Below, piece after piece: positions 42,277 to 51,778 of a DNA stretch of 64,000 bases. The position numbers were made by a program, and so were the translations under genes. The notes below the pieces were generated by a model. That model made no database searches. It was given only the letters and a program-made list of their open reading frames with translations, and had not been told where the DNA came from. Source of the DNA: Nitrospira defluvii (GTDB lineage Bacteria; Nitrospirota; Nitrospiria; Nitrospirales; Nitrospiraceae); the NCBI GenBank assembly GCA_011525625.1, contig WYAX01000014.1, positions 62,001 through 126,000 on the forward strand. The letters run 5' to 3'. Numbering within the stretch: position 1 is the stretch's first letter; every line of letters begins with the position of its first letter.

Positions 42277-44385
42277 ATGGCATCCGACAATACCTCCATC
42301 CCCAGTACGTCGCTGGTCAAACATCCGGATGTTCTGATGTCCGTGGGTGTGGTCGGCATTTTGATGGTGATGCTCGTCCCGCTCCCGCGGTTTTTCCTGG
42401 ACCTGCTGCTGAGTTTCAACATCACCCTCTCGATCATTATTCTTCTGGTCGGGATGCAGGTGCGTCGTCCGTTGGAGTTTTCCGTCTTCCCGTCGATTCT
42501 CCTCATGGTGACGTTGCTTCGGCTGGCGCTGAACATCGCCTCGACGAGGTTGATTCTCCTCCACGGCAATGAAGGCGCGGCGGCAGCGGGTGAGGTCATC
42601 CGGGCCTTCGGCAATTTCGTCGTCGGAGGTAACTACACCGTCGGCTTGGTGGTGTTCACGATCCTGGTCATCATCAATTTCGTCGTTATTACCAAGGGTG
42701 CGGGGCGCGTCGCGGAAGTGGCCGCACGGTTCACCTTGGACGCGATGCCCGGAAAACAAATGGCCATCGATGCCGACTTGAATGCCGGTCTGATCAACGA
42801 CAAAGAGGCCCGTCAACGACGAAAGGAAATCGCCCAGGAAGCGGATTTCTACGGAGCGATGGACGGTTCGAGCAAGTTCGTGCGGGGAGATGCGGTGGCG
42901 GCAGTCGTCATCACGCTGGTGAATATTCTGGGAGGCTTGACGATCGGCGTGCTTCAGCAGGGAATGACCATCTCCGCTGCCGCGCAAACCTACACGTTGC
43001 TGACGGTCGGCGAGGGCCTGGTGGCGCAGGTGCCGGCGCTCATCGTCTCGACGGCCGCCGGTATCGTGATCACCCGCGCCGCCTCGGAAGTGAATCTCGG
43101 GTTCGAAGTCACCAGGCAGGTCCTCATTTCGCCGAAGGCCATCGGTACTGCCTCCGGCATTCTTCTCGCCATGGGCCTGGTCCCCGGCCTGCCGCATCTG
43201 GCGTTCTTAGCGCTCGGCAGTCTGACCGGTTGGATGGCGTTTCAATTGAACGAGCGGCAAAAAGCCGCCGCTGCGCTGCCTGAACAGGCTACGCCGCAGG
43301 CGAAAGCCGAAGAGGCCGCTACGCAAGTGGTGCCGTTGGATCTCATGGAAGTGCAGGTGGGCTACGGCCTCATCGGGCTGGTCGACGGAGGGCAGGGCGG
43401 GGCGCTGTTGGAGCGCATCAAAGGCTTGAGACGACAATTCGCCGAACAGATGGGTTTCGTTCTGCCTCCGATTCATATTCGAGACAATTTGCAACTGCGG
43501 CCGAATGAGTATGCGGCGCTCTTGAAAGGTGTCGAATTGGCCAAGTCCGAAGTCATGCCGGCACATGTCCTGGCCATCGACCCGGGCACGGCTCAACGGG
43601 GCATCATTCATGGATTGCCGACCAAGGAGCCGGCCTTCGGCCTTCCGGCGCTCTGGGTGCCGGAACAGCAACGGGAACAGGCGCAGATGGCCGGGTATAC
43701 CGTCGTCGATCCCGGGTCCGCCATTGCCACCCATCTCTCCGAACTCATCAAGCGGCATGCGCATGAACTGTTGGGTCGGCAGGAAGTGCAGGGGTTGCTC
43801 GATCAACTGGGAAAAAACCACCCCAAGTTGGTGGAGGAAGTCATTCCCAACCTGATTCCGCTGGGAAGCCTGGTTCGCGTGCTGTCGCATCTGCTGCGCG
43901 AAGGCGTGCCGATTCGTGACCTACGGACGATTCTGGAAACGATTGCCGATCATGCAGCGACCACGAAGGATCCCGATATTCTCACCGAAGTGGTGCGTCA
44001 GGCACTCGGGCGGACGATTACGAAGCAATATCTCGCACCGGACGGCTCGTTGCCGATCATCGGACTCGATCCGCGTTTGGATCGCTCGCTTGCCGATCAG
44101 GCAAACGCTGCAGGTCAGGGGAACCAATGGGCGCCCGATCCACTAGTGGCACAGAAACTGCTCGCTGCATTAAAGCAAGCGGCCGAACGGATGGTCGGGC
44201 GTGGGCACCAACCGGTGATTCTCTGCTCACCTTCGCTGAGGCGCCATCTCCGGAAGCTCACGGATCGGATATTGCACTCAGTTCCCATTCTCGGGCTGAA
44301 CGAGGTGGACAGCGTGACACGATTGCAGGCGATGGAGACGGTCCGTCTCGATCTGGAAGTCAGTGACACGAGGAGCTTGGCATGA
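42277..44385 (+). CDS. flhA: Flagellar export gate protein FlhA
   Basis: A 702-residue protein, full length. Seven to eight membrane helices lie in the first 320 residues. The FHIPEP-family loop (ARFTLDAMPGKQMAIDADLNAG, about 145-166) follows helix 4, and the large cytoplasmic domain forms a nonameric ring that docks chaperone-substrate pairs. AGGAG precedes ATG. The stop overlaps flhF (ATGA). Confidence 0.97.
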   Translation: MASDNTSIPSTSLVKHPDVLMSVGVVGILMVMLVPLPRFFLDLLLSFNITLSIIILLVGMQVRRPLEFSVFPSILLMVTLLRLALNIASTRLILLHGNEGAAAAGEVIRAFGNFVVGGNYTVGLVVFTILVIINFVVITKGAGRVAEVAARFTLDAMPGKQMAIDADLNAGLINDKEARQRRKEIAQEADFYGAMDGSSKFVRGDAVAAVVITLVNILGGLTIGVLQQGMTISAAAQTYTLLTVGEGLVAQVPALIVSTAAGIVITRAASEVNLGFEVTRQVLISPKAIGTASGILLAMGLVPGLPHLAFLALGSLTGWMAFQLNERQKAAAALPEQATPQAKAEEAATQVVPLDLMEVQVGYGLIGLVDGGQGGALLERIKGLRRQFAEQMGFVLPPIHIRDNLQLRPNEYAALLKGVELAKSEVMPAHVLAIDPGTAQRGIIHGLPTKEPAFGLPALWVPEQQREQAQMAGYTVVDPGSAIATHLSELIKRHAHELLGRQEVQGLLDQLGKNHPKLVEEVIPNLIPLGSLVRVLSHLLREGVPIRDLRTILETIADHAATTKDPDILTEVVRQALGRTITKQYLAPDGSLPIIGLDPRLDRSLADQANAAGQGNQWAPDPLVAQKLLAALKQAAERMVGRGHQPVILCSPSLRRHLRKLTDRILHSVPILGLNEVDSVTRLQAMETVRLDLEVSDTRSLA

Positions 44386-45659
44386 AGGTACGGACCTTTC
44401 ACGTCGCGTCGATGCATGAGGCCATCCGCTCCATTAAGGAGACGCTCGGGCCGGATGCCGTCATTTTGTCTACGAAGCGAGTGCGGTCATGGGACAACGG
44501 GTTCGGCTTATTGGGGGGCTCTGTTCTCGAAGTGATGGCGGCGATCGAGGATGACGCGTCCGTCCCTGACGCCGCACCCCTGCTTGATGACGCCGAGCAC
44601 GCCGGTCCCGCGGCAGAGTCGGCTCCGGCGGTCCCGGCGGAAGAGTCACGCTTCCGGAAAACGCTCCAGGGCGCCATGGAGCAGAAGCCTGATCGGGCGA
44701 ACTACACCAATCATCCGCTGCTGACGCCTCCACGTCATGCTCAGAATCCTGGGGCGATGTCACCCACCCAAGCCCAAGGAACGGCCGTACAGTCCTTCCA
44801 GCGGGTGTATGAAGACTTACTCGCGCAAGGCGTCGAGCATGCCACGGCGGAAGCCTGTCTGCGGGAGCTCCGGGAAACGTTAGTGGAGCAGGGGGCGTCG
44901 CAACGCCACTCCTCCCTGCAGTTGTTGCGCACGGTGTTGCTCGATCGGGTGACCACGGCGGGACCTCTGTTGAGCACCGCCGGTGAACAGAAAATCGCCC
45001 TGTTCGTCGGCCCCAGCGGTGTCGGGAAAACGTCGACGATCGCCAAATTGGCGACGCATTTCGGCATCGTCGAGCAGCGGAGCGTGGCGTTGATCACCAT
45101 GGATACCTATCGGCCTGCTGCGGTGGAGCACCTACGGCTCTATGCGGATGTGTTGGGCGTGGAGTTATCGGTAGCGGCATCCTGCGATGAAGCCCAGGCG
45201 GCGATCGATCGGGCGCGGGAGGCGGAGCTCATTCTGATCGATACGGCGGGATGTAACCCGTACGAACCGATCACCGCGCAGCGCTGGCGGGGCCTCCTGA
45301 ATCGCGGACTTCCCATGGAAGTGCATTTGGTGCTGGCCGCCGGCACTCGCGTGCCTGACCTTGTCGTCAGCACGAGTCAATGTGTGGATGTCCCCTCGCT
45401 GCGGCTGCTGTTTACCAAGCTGGACGAAACCACCGGATACGGTGGAATTTTCGAGGCGACGCACCGCACAGGCATTCCTCTGTCGTACTGGGGAACCGGG
45501 CAACGGGTCCCCGATGACTTGATGCAGGCACAGGTGACTCGCCTGGGGGACCTCCTGCTGGGCGGACAGGTGCGGACGCCCGGTGGTGGCACCAAGACTG
45601 CATGGGAGACGCAGGCACCATCGACGCTCACACCGGGGAATAAGACGTACTCGCGGTAG
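44382..45659 (+). CDS. flhF: SRP-type GTPase FlhF
   Basis: A 425-residue protein: an N-terminal B domain (MKVRTFHVASMHEAIRSIKETLGPDAVILSTKRV), an Ala/Pro-rich linker, then NG domains with GPSGVGKT (210-217), TMDTYRPAAVEHL and DTAGCNPYEP. One point differs from most FlhFs: the G3 motif DTAG is followed by C rather than R. FlhF sets where the flagellum is built, usually at the pole, and works with FlhG downstream. Confidence 0.95.
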   Translation: MKVRTFHVASMHEAIRSIKETLGPDAVILSTKRVRSWDNGFGLLGGSVLEVMAAIEDDASVPDAAPLLDDAEHAGPAAESAPAVPAEESRFRKTLQGAMEQKPDRANYTNHPLLTPPRHAQNPGAMSPTQAQGTAVQSFQRVYEDLLAQGVEHATAEACLRELRETLVEQGASQRHSSLQLLRTVLLDRVTTAGPLLSTAGEQKIALFVGPSGVGKTSTIAKLATHFGIVEQRSVALITMDTYRPAAVEHLRLYADVLGVELSVAASCDEAQAAIDRAREAELILIDTAGCNPYEPITAQRWRGLLNRGLPMEVHLVLAAGTRVPDLVVSTSQCVDVPSLRLLFTKLDETTGYGGIFEATHRTGIPLSYWGTGQRVPDDLMQAQVTRLGDLLLGGQVRTPGGGTKTAWETQAPSTLTPGNKTYSR

Positions 45660-45687
45660 TCACGAGTCGAAGAAGAGGGGAGAGACG

Positions 45688-46554
45688 ATGGCGATGCAAC
45701 CGGGAATTCTGGATCCGCAATTGAGAGCCGGCGACGAAAGTGTCGGTCCCTCCAGAACACAGGTGATCACGGTCACCAGCGGCAAAGGCGGGGTGGGAAA
45801 GACCAATGTGGTGGCCAATACCGCAATCGCGTTGGCGCAATCCGGCAAAAAAGTCCTGGTGCTCGATGCCGACCTCGGATTGGGGAATGTCGACATTCTG
45901 CTCGGGCTCACGCCGAAATACACCCTGGAGCATGTGCTCGCCAAGACCTGTCGGCTCGAAGACATCGCGCTGACCGGCCCGCATGGCATTACTGTGCTGC
46001 CCGCAAGCACGGGAATCGCGCAATTGACCGTACTCACGGAAGCGCAACAGCTCATCCTCCAGGAAGAGTTGGAGCGTATGGCCTCGACGATGGATGTTCT
46101 CTTGATCGATACGGGCGCAGGGATCTCCTCCACCGTCACCTATTTCGCGGCGGCGGCGCAATCGATCGTGGTGGTGGTATCGCCCGAACCGACGTCTCTT
46201 ACCGATGCCTACGCGTTGATGAAAGTGTTGCTGCGGCAATACCGCGAGCGACGGTTTCACGTCCTCGTGAACATGGTGAAGTCGCCACGGGATGCGGCCC
46301 GCATTTACCGAAAGCTGGAAGTGGCGGTGAGCCGCTTTCTCCACATCTCGTTGGACTACCTGGGGGCGATTCCACAAGACGACTATGTGCCGATGGCGGT
46401 CACCCAACAGCGGGCCGTCCTTGATCTGTTTCCCCACGCTCCGGCCAGCCGCGCGTTTCGAGAATTGACGGAAGCGGTGGCGCAATTGACGCCACCGGCG
46501 CTTCCCAAGGGAACCGTCCAGTTCCTGTGGCAACAACTCTTGCGGACGCACTGA
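45688..46554 (+). CDS. flhG: MinD-like ATPase FlhG/FleN
   Basis: A 288-residue ATPase with deviant Walker A KGGVGKTN (33-40), DADLGLGNVDILLG and DTGAGISSTV, and the C-terminal amphipathic helix region. FlhG limits flagellar number, stimulates FlhF GTP hydrolysis and, in Pseudomonas and Vibrio, inhibits FleQ/FlrA; a FleQ-like gene starts the cluster here. ATG 45688 is used, with AGAGGGGAGAG upstream. Confidence 0.95.
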   Translation: MAMQPGILDPQLRAGDESVGPSRTQVITVTSGKGGVGKTNVVANTAIALAQSGKKVLVLDADLGLGNVDILLGLTPKYTLEHVLAKTCRLEDIALTGPHGITVLPASTGIAQLTVLTEAQQLILQEELERMASTMDVLLIDTGAGISSTVTYFAAAAQSIVVVVSPEPTSLTDAYALMKVLLRQYRERRFHVLVNMVKSPRDAARIYRKLEVAVSRFLHISLDYLGAIPQDDYVPMAVTQQRAVLDLFPHAPASRAFRELTEAVAQLTPPALPKGTVQFLWQQLLRTH

Positions 46555-46572
46555 GCGAAAGGATTGTCTCGC

Positions 46573-47334
46573 ATGACGCACGCTCGCAAAGCCCTTGCAC
46601 CCGGAAACGCTCCGCGCCGAGTCATCGAAGAGGCGGATCGCGAACGGGTTATTCAAGAGTTTACCCATGTCGTCAAAGCCATGGCCCACCGATTAGCCTT
46701 TCGCTTACCGGCTTACATGGACGCGGAAGACTTGATGTCCGTCGGCATCATGGGGCTCATGGATGCGATGGACAAGTACGATCCGACCCGCGAGGCCAAA
46801 TTCAAAACCTATGCGGAATTCCGGATCCGAGGCGCCATGCTCGACGAAATCCGCTCCATGGATTGGATTCCACGTTCCGTCCATGAACGCATCACCCTCC
46901 TGCAGAAAACCTATTCCGAGCTCCTCCATCGGCTGGGTCGTCCGCCGACAGATCAGGAAGTCGGACACGAGTTGAAGATGTCGCAAGACGAGCTGGATGA
47001 ATTCTTGACCCGGTCACGGGGAGCGGTCGTCATCAGTCTCGACGACTTGGGCGTCCAAGATGCGGACGGGCACAAGATTATCAGCATGCTGACAGACTCT
47101 AATCAGCCGGATCCGCTGTCCATGCTGGTGAGCGAGCGGGCCCGTCACGTGCTTGAGACCGCGATTCAGGATCTGCCTGAAAAGGAGCGACTCGTCTTGT
47201 CTCTCTACTACTTCGAGGAACTGACCATGAAAGAGATCGGACAGGCGCTGAAGGTGACCGAATCACGAGTCTGTCAGATCCATTCGAAAGCCATTCTCCA
47301 TCTCAAGGCCAGGCTTGAACCGGTCGATGTCTAG
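46573..47334 (+). CDS. fliA: Flagellar sigma factor FliA (sigma-28)
   Basis: A 253-residue sigma factor: region 2 with YMDAEDLMSVGIMGLMDAMDKYDP and FKTYAEFRIRGAMLDEIRSMDW, region 3, and region 4 with LPEKERLVLSLYYFEELTMKEIGQALKVTESRVCQIHSKAI. It is the FliA/WhiG type. It should read promoters like TAAAGTTY-N12-GCCGATA, several of which lie downstream. FlgM (53.5 kb) is its partner. ATG 46573 is preferred to TTG 46564, which abuts the ribosome site. Confidence 0.97.
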   Translation: MTHARKALAPGNAPRRVIEEADRERVIQEFTHVVKAMAHRLAFRLPAYMDAEDLMSVGIMGLMDAMDKYDPTREAKFKTYAEFRIRGAMLDEIRSMDWIPRSVHERITLLQKTYSELLHRLGRPPTDQEVGHELKMSQDELDEFLTRSRGAVVISLDDLGVQDADGHKIISMLTDSNQPDPLSMLVSERARHVLETAIQDLPEKERLVLSLYYFEELTMKEIGQALKVTESRVCQIHSKAILHLKARLEPVDV

Positions 47335-47415
47335 CAGGCCCACGTAAATACCGGTTCCCGTTACTGTCTGTTGTTTCGGGCTCCGTCTTGAGAGCCTCGC
47401 AGCGGCAGTCCTTCC

Positions 47416-47443
47416 TACAGTTTCCTCACGACTCCTCCGATAC
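47416..47443 (+). promoter_or_regulatory. Sigma-28-like promoter before the degenerate GGDEF gene
   Basis: TACAGTTT (47416-47423), 12 bases, TCCGATAC (47436-47443). It matches TAAAGTTT at 7 of 8 positions and GCCGATAA at 6 of 8. It lies about 40-50 bp before the start of the next gene. Confidence 0.6.
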
Positions 47444-47480
47444 CGTCTAGACCCTGTGGTCCATCATCTATCAATCCTGT

Positions 47481-48368
47481 GTGCCTGCGCCTATGAGCGT
47501 GCCCCCATCCGTATCAACCGACAGCCGAGACGCCAACGGATCGACGTCCGTCCACCGGTCTTGGTGCTCGGACTCTCTCAACCATTCAGGGTCCAATGAG
47601 GCCGCCAGATTCGGCGTCGTGGCCTGTCTTCTGTTTATGGCGGGAGGATTGTATTGGACCGCCTCCGTGGGGCTCCTCACCCTCTCGGCCTTGACCGCCT
47701 ATCCACTCATGGTCATGGTGGGGCTGGTCTTTTCTCTGGTGGTGTTCGGGGCGGCCAGCTGGTGCACGCGGAATCCCGTGGCTGAATCCGCTTCGGATAC
47801 GGCGGCGCCGATTTCCTTGATCGGCGCGGTGCATACGTACGACGCGGTGACGGGGTTGCCGATGTCTCGCTTGTTCCTCTCCCTTGTGAAGCAGGCGTTG
47901 ATCCGGGCTCGGCAGGAAGCAGGGCAGGCAGCCGTTCTGGTGATTGACCTTGAGCACCTTACGTCGGAAACCGATGCCTATGCCATGCTCAACCGGAATC
48001 TGATGTACCGTGTGCAGGCCGCACGCGTGAAAAGCGCGTTAAGGACGACCGACGTGGTCGCGAGGCTTGCGGAAGCGCGGTTCGCGGTTCTGTTGGAGGA
48101 TGTGACGACGCCGGAGGAGGTCTTCGCGATTGCGAAGAAAATGCAGGCCACGATCGCTCATCCGGTCACCCTCGATCGCCACGAGTTACTGCTCAGCAGC
48201 CGTATCGGCATCGGCTTGTCCGGTCGTGACGGAACCGATGCCCAGGCGTTGATTGATGCCGCGGTTCACGCGTTGGAACGAGCGCGTGTGGAAGGCGGCA
48301 GCCTGATCGGGACTGCCGTTGTCGCTGAGGCGTCGGTCGCCGATCCGACCTCCACACTTGCCGCCTAA
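47481..48368 (+). CDS. Membrane protein with a degenerate GGDEF domain
   Basis: A 295-residue protein: polar N-terminus, two membrane helices (about residues 45-65 and 70-95), then a GGDEF-fold domain. The fold is recognisable from YDAVTGLPMSRLF (usual DxLTGLxNR) and DVVARLAEARFAVLLEDV, but the signature reads AEARF instead of GGDEF and there is no RxxD inhibitory site. It cannot be an active diguanylate cyclase of the usual kind and may bind GTP or partners instead. Start GTG 47481 or ATG 47493; neither has a good ribosome site. A sigma-28-like promoter just upstream ties it to late flagellar genes. Confidence 0.7.
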   Translation: MPAPMSVPPSVSTDSRDANGSTSVHRSWCSDSLNHSGSNEAARFGVVACLLFMAGGLYWTASVGLLTLSALTAYPLMVMVGLVFSLVVFGAASWCTRNPVAESASDTAAPISLIGAVHTYDAVTGLPMSRLFLSLVKQALIRARQEAGQAAVLVIDLEHLTSETDAYAMLNRNLMYRVQAARVKSALRTTDVVARLAEARFAVLLEDVTTPEEVFAIAKKMQATIAHPVTLDRHELLLSSRIGIGLSGRDGTDAQALIDAAVHALERARVEGGSLIGTAVVAEASVADPTSTLAA

Positions 48369-48395
48369 CATGTCTCCCTCTCATCCGCATTCGTA

Positions 48396-48429
48396 GGCAG
48401 GACTTTCCTAGTCATCGGCAAAGACTTCC
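48396..48429 (-). promoter_or_regulatory. Pair of candidate enhancer motifs upstream of flgF
   Basis: On the minus strand, 48417-48429 reads GGAAGTCTTTGCC and 48396-48408 reads GGAAAGTCCTGCC, starting 21 bp apart. They lie about 165-185 bp before the sigma-54-like site at 48581. The stretch in between holds no credible gene. Confidence 0.55.
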
Positions 48430-48580
48430 ACGCATCGTGTGTCTTTGACGGCCTTTGCTGAAGGACGCACGAACTCTTCCTGTGTCTTTCGCTCAGACTC
48501 CACGCGCATCTATCGGCAATCGTTCACATTTTATTTCAGATACCCAGCGCGTCCGTCTTGCGGCGAGCGCCTGGTGGAGA

Positions 48581-48596
48581 TGGCATGTGCATTGCT
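48581..48596 (+). promoter_or_regulatory. Sigma-54-like promoter before flgF
   Basis: TGGCATGTGCATTGCT has GG at 48582-48583 and GC at 48594-48595 with ten bases between, differing from TGGCACG-N4-TTGCT only at one base. It is the best sigma-54-like site in the window. Transcription would start near 48607, 30 bases before flgF. Confidence 0.75.
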
Positions 48597-48637
48597 ATCT
48601 CTCCCGGTGGAGCATGAGGAAGGTAGGACAGTAATAC

Positions 48638-49402
48638 ATGAATCGAGCGATCTATCCCATTCTTTCCGGCGCAGTGGCTCAAGAAAAGCAACTGCAGGTG
48701 TTCGCCAACAATTTGGCGAACGTCAATACGGCCGGTTTCAAACAAGACCAGCAGGGGTTCCGTGGACTCTTTGCCCGCGCGAGTTCGGTCGGCATGGGCG
48801 GATCCGCACAGGGAATCGTGTCGACGATCTCCACACGCCCGCCCGGTCCGAGCGAACGGGTGTTTGCCGAAGCGCATGGTGTGCGCACCACGTTTGAGCC
48901 GGGTCGCATCCGCATCACCGGCAACCCACTCGATGTCGCCATCCAGACGGATGGGTTTTTTGAGGTCAAGACTCCCAACGGGGTCGGATATACCCGCAAT
49001 GGCATCTTCTCCCTCGACGGCCAGCGCCGACTCGTGACGAATCTCGGACAGCCTGTGATGGGCACCAAGGGTGAGATCAGGGTTCCGCCCGGCAACATCC
49101 AGATCAACACCGAAGGCGCGATTCAGGTCGACGGCAACACGATCGGTAACATTAAGGTGGTCGAATTTCCGGAATCCGACATGCCGCAGAAGTACGCGGA
49201 AGGTCTGTTCGTCGGTGGCAAACCGACCACTGTGGCGAAGCCACGGCTTCAGCCGGGGCATATCGAGGAATCCAACGTCAATTCGTTGACCGAAATGGTG
49301 AAGATGATTCAGGGCATGCGGAGTTATGAGTCGGCGCAGAAGCTGATTCAAACACTCGATCGTATGACGGAAACGGCTATTCAGGATCTCGGTCGGGTGT
49401 AA
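48638..49402 (+). CDS. flgF: Flagellar proximal rod protein FlgF
   Basis: A 254-residue rod protein of the FlgF/FlgG family. The N-terminus (MNRAIYPILSGAVAQEKQLQVFANNLANVNTAGFKQD) and C-terminus (EESNVNSLTEMVKMIQGMRSYESAQKLIQ) are the paired axial helices. It precedes flgG, and the lower similarity to FlgG plus gene order makes it FlgF. It opens the flgF-flgG-flgA-flgH-flgI-flgJ operon. Confidence 0.95.
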   Translation: MNRAIYPILSGAVAQEKQLQVFANNLANVNTAGFKQDQQGFRGLFARASSVGMGGSAQGIVSTISTRPPGPSERVFAEAHGVRTTFEPGRIRITGNPLDVAIQTDGFFEVKTPNGVGYTRNGIFSLDGQRRLVTNLGQPVMGTKGEIRVPPGNIQINTEGAIQVDGNTIGNIKVVEFPESDMPQKYAEGLFVGGKPTTVAKPRLQPGHIEESNVNSLTEMVKMIQGMRSYESAQKLIQTLDRMTETAIQDLGRV

Positions 49403-49414
49403 GAGGAGGGTGTT

Positions 49415-50206
49415 ATGATTCGTGCGATGTGGACCGCGGCGACGGGCATGACGGCACAGCAACTCAACGTCGACACCATCGCCAACAACCTTGCGAACGT
49501 CAACACCAACGCGTTCAAGCGCAGTCGGGCGGAATTCGGCGACCTGCTGTATCAAATCCAGCGGTTGCCCGGCACGAATGCCTCGAACGTCGGTGTGTTT
49601 CCCGTCGGCGTCCAGGTCGGCGGCGGCGTCCGCCCCATCACGGTGGCCAAGGAGTGGATGCAGGGCAACATGCGACAGACGAGCAACGATCTCGATCTGG
49701 CCATCGACGGAGCCGGCTTCTTCCAAGTGGCCAGACCGGATGGCACGATCATGTATACCCGCAATGGTTCGTTCAAACGCGATAACGTCGGCAACCTCGT
49801 GACCGGCGACGGCGATCAGCTCACTCCCGTGATCACGATCCCGTCCGGCGCCTTGAAGATCGACATCGGCCAGGACGGCACCGTCTCCGTGCTGCTTCCC
49901 GGCGTGACGCAGGCCTCACAGGTAGGCCAGATTCAGCTCGTGCGTTTCGACAATCCATCCGGCCTGGTTGCGATGGGCAGCAATCTGTTCCTGGACAGTT
50001 TCGCCTCAGGCCCGGCGCAGCAGGGAACCGGCGGCTTCTCCACCGGCTTCGGTACGTTGCAGCAGGGGTTCTTGGAAAGTTCCAACGTCAATTTGGCGGA
50101 AGAAATGGTCAACATGATCATCGCCCAGCGAAGTTATGAAATTAACTCCAAGACGATCCAGGCATCCGATGAAATGATGCAGATCGCCAACAATCTACGC
50201 CGGTAA
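49415..50206 (+). CDS. flgG: Flagellar distal rod protein FlgG
   Basis: A 263-residue distal rod protein, near the usual 260. MIRAMWTAATGMTAQQLNVDTIANNLANVNTNAFK and the C-terminal SNVNLAEEMVNMIIAQRSYEINSKTIQASDEMMQIANNLRR are diagnostic. GAGGAGGG precedes ATG. FlgG forms the drive shaft through the P and L rings encoded just downstream. Confidence 0.97.
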   Translation: MIRAMWTAATGMTAQQLNVDTIANNLANVNTNAFKRSRAEFGDLLYQIQRLPGTNASNVGVFPVGVQVGGGVRPITVAKEWMQGNMRQTSNDLDLAIDGAGFFQVARPDGTIMYTRNGSFKRDNVGNLVTGDGDQLTPVITIPSGALKIDIGQDGTVSVLLPGVTQASQVGQIQLVRFDNPSGLVAMGSNLFLDSFASGPAQQGTGGFSTGFGTLQQGFLESSNVNLAEEMVNMIIAQRSYEINSKTIQASDEMMQIANNLRR

Positions 50207-50238
50207 TCGGCGCGTACCTTCAACGAGGGGTGATACCT

Positions 50239-51036
50239 GTGAATCGAGTCGGCCTCATCAGTATCGTGACGCTCAGTCTCGCGACGAGCACGGTTCTGCC
50301 GGCATCGGCAGGGGAGCGGACTCCGGTCCGGCCTTTGTTCCGCGTACACGAAGTCTTGGTCCACAGCGCCCAGGCCCTGCCGCATGCACGCGGGAAACGC
50401 CTCATTTATCCGGATCAGCTACAAGGGGTCATTCACGATTTCGTGAAGCGGGAGCTCGCCGGTCGGGCCGCCGATTGTCAGGTGGTGCTGGGCGAGCCGC
50501 AACAGCCGATTGCAATACCTGCTGGAACCCTCGACATACAGGTCGGCGGCGCTCGGTCGGGCGAGCCGCTCGGCCGACGCGTGTTTCAGGTTCATCTGAC
50601 GGTGAACGGCCGCTTCATCAAGACCATCGACGCCACGGCCGATGTCGCCGCCCTTGTCGATGTGGTCGTGCCGGTGCGTGCGATCAAGGCCGATGAAGAG
50701 ATTGCGGTCGACGACGTCTCCACTGAGCGGATTGTGCTGTTCGACTTGAAACAGCCCTTTGCGACGAATCCTGCCGACGTCATCGGAAAAGCCGCGAGTC
50801 GCCCGCTGCCGCCCCAGAATGCGATCAGGCTCACCTCGGTCCGGCGTCCCTTCGCCGTCCGCAAGGGCGATCGGGTCACGATCGAAGCCCGCCAAGGCGG
50901 ACTGTCGATCCAAACCGTCGGAGTCACTAAGTCGCACGGCGAGTTAGGACAAACCATCACCGTCTCCAATGTCGATTCCGGGAAGGATTTGCGGGCGACG
51001 GTCGTCGCTCCGGGGGTGGTTCGTGTCAGCTTCTAA
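50239..51036 (+). CDS. flgA: P-ring chaperone FlgA
   Basis: A 265-residue periplasmic protein with signal peptide (MNRVGLISIVTLSLATSTVLPASAG) and the C-terminal SAF domain (VVPVRAIKADEEIAVDDVSTERIV, then ASRPLPPQNAIRLTSVRRPFAVRKGDRVTIEARQGGLSI). It helps FlgI subunits form the P ring. GTG 50239 has GAGGGG eight bases upstream; GTG 50230 is less likely. It overlaps flgH by 14 bases. Confidence 0.93.
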   Translation: MNRVGLISIVTLSLATSTVLPASAGERTPVRPLFRVHEVLVHSAQALPHARGKRLIYPDQLQGVIHDFVKRELAGRAADCQVVLGEPQQPIAIPAGTLDIQVGGARSGEPLGRRVFQVHLTVNGRFIKTIDATADVAALVDVVVPVRAIKADEEIAVDDVSTERIVLFDLKQPFATNPADVIGKAASRPLPPQNAIRLTSVRRPFAVRKGDRVTIEARQGGLSIQTVGVTKSHGELGQTITVSNVDSGKDLRATVVAPGVVRVSF

Positions 51037-51736
51037 GCGCGGCTCCACGTCTCGCGGATTCGGCATGCTCCTGTGCGGCCTGACGCTGTGCGTCATCACG
51101 GGCTGTTCGAGTTCGCCGGCCGCGAAACCGAGCAAGACCGAAGTGGCGAAATTGCCGCCGCCGAAGACGACAGGGTCGCTCTGGCAAGAAGAAAATGGCC
51201 GGGCCTATCTCTACGAAGATCTGCGGGCGATGAGGGCAGGCGACATCATCACGATCTTGATCTCTGAAAAACACAAGGGATCGAAGAGCGCCGATACCAG
51301 CGCGGAGAAGGATTCTACGATTTCTAATGGTTTCGGCGGAACCGGCATGGGGTATCTCGGTCTGCCGGGAATCAGGCTGGGCGGGGAGGCCAAACGTGGA
51401 TTCGGCATCGACGCCAGCGCGAAAAACAAGTTCGGCGGAAAAGGGGCGACCAACCGGGAGGATACGTTGACCGGAACTATTTCCGCAACCGTGACCGAAG
51501 TTCTCCCGAACGGCGATTTGCGTATCGAAGGACGCCGGGAAGTCACCGTCAACTCGGAGCGGCAGATCATGACGATCGGCGGCATCGTCCGCCGAGTCGA
51601 CGTCAACACCAAAAACACCGTGCAATCCAGCGCGATCGCCGATGCCAAGATCGAATACTCCGGGTTGGGGGTCGTCGACGACGTCCAGCGGCCGGGTTGG
51701 TTGGTGCGGGTGCTGGACTGGATCTATCCGTTCTGA
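51023..51736 (+). CDS. flgH: Flagellar L-ring lipoprotein FlgH
   Basis: A 237-residue lipoprotein; the lipobox VITGC puts the lipid-bound Cys near residue 28. SLWQEENGRAYLYEDLRAMRAGDIITILISE and the end VRVLDWIYPF region are FlgH signatures. It forms the L ring in the outer membrane, evidence that this organism has one. GTG 51023 follows GGGGGTGG; an in-frame ATG at 51065 would give a shorter signal peptide. Confidence 0.95.
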   Translation: MSASKRGSTSRGFGMLLCGLTLCVITGCSSSPAAKPSKTEVAKLPPPKTTGSLWQEENGRAYLYEDLRAMRAGDIITILISEKHKGSKSADTSAEKDSTISNGFGGTGMGYLGLPGIRLGGEAKRGFGIDASAKNKFGGKGATNREDTLTGTISATVTEVLPNGDLRIEGRREVTVNSERQIMTIGGIVRRVDVNTKNTVQSSAIADAKIEYSGLGVVDDVQRPGWLVRVLDWIYPF

Positions 51737-51778
51737 TCGTCAGATCAGAACAGAGCTTGAACCGTGACAGGAGTCATC

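Noticed and set aside
47404..47415. GGCAGTCCTTCC as another copy of the enhancer motif
   Set aside because: It is one base shorter than the motif and stands next to a sigma-28-like, not a sigma-54-like, promoter.
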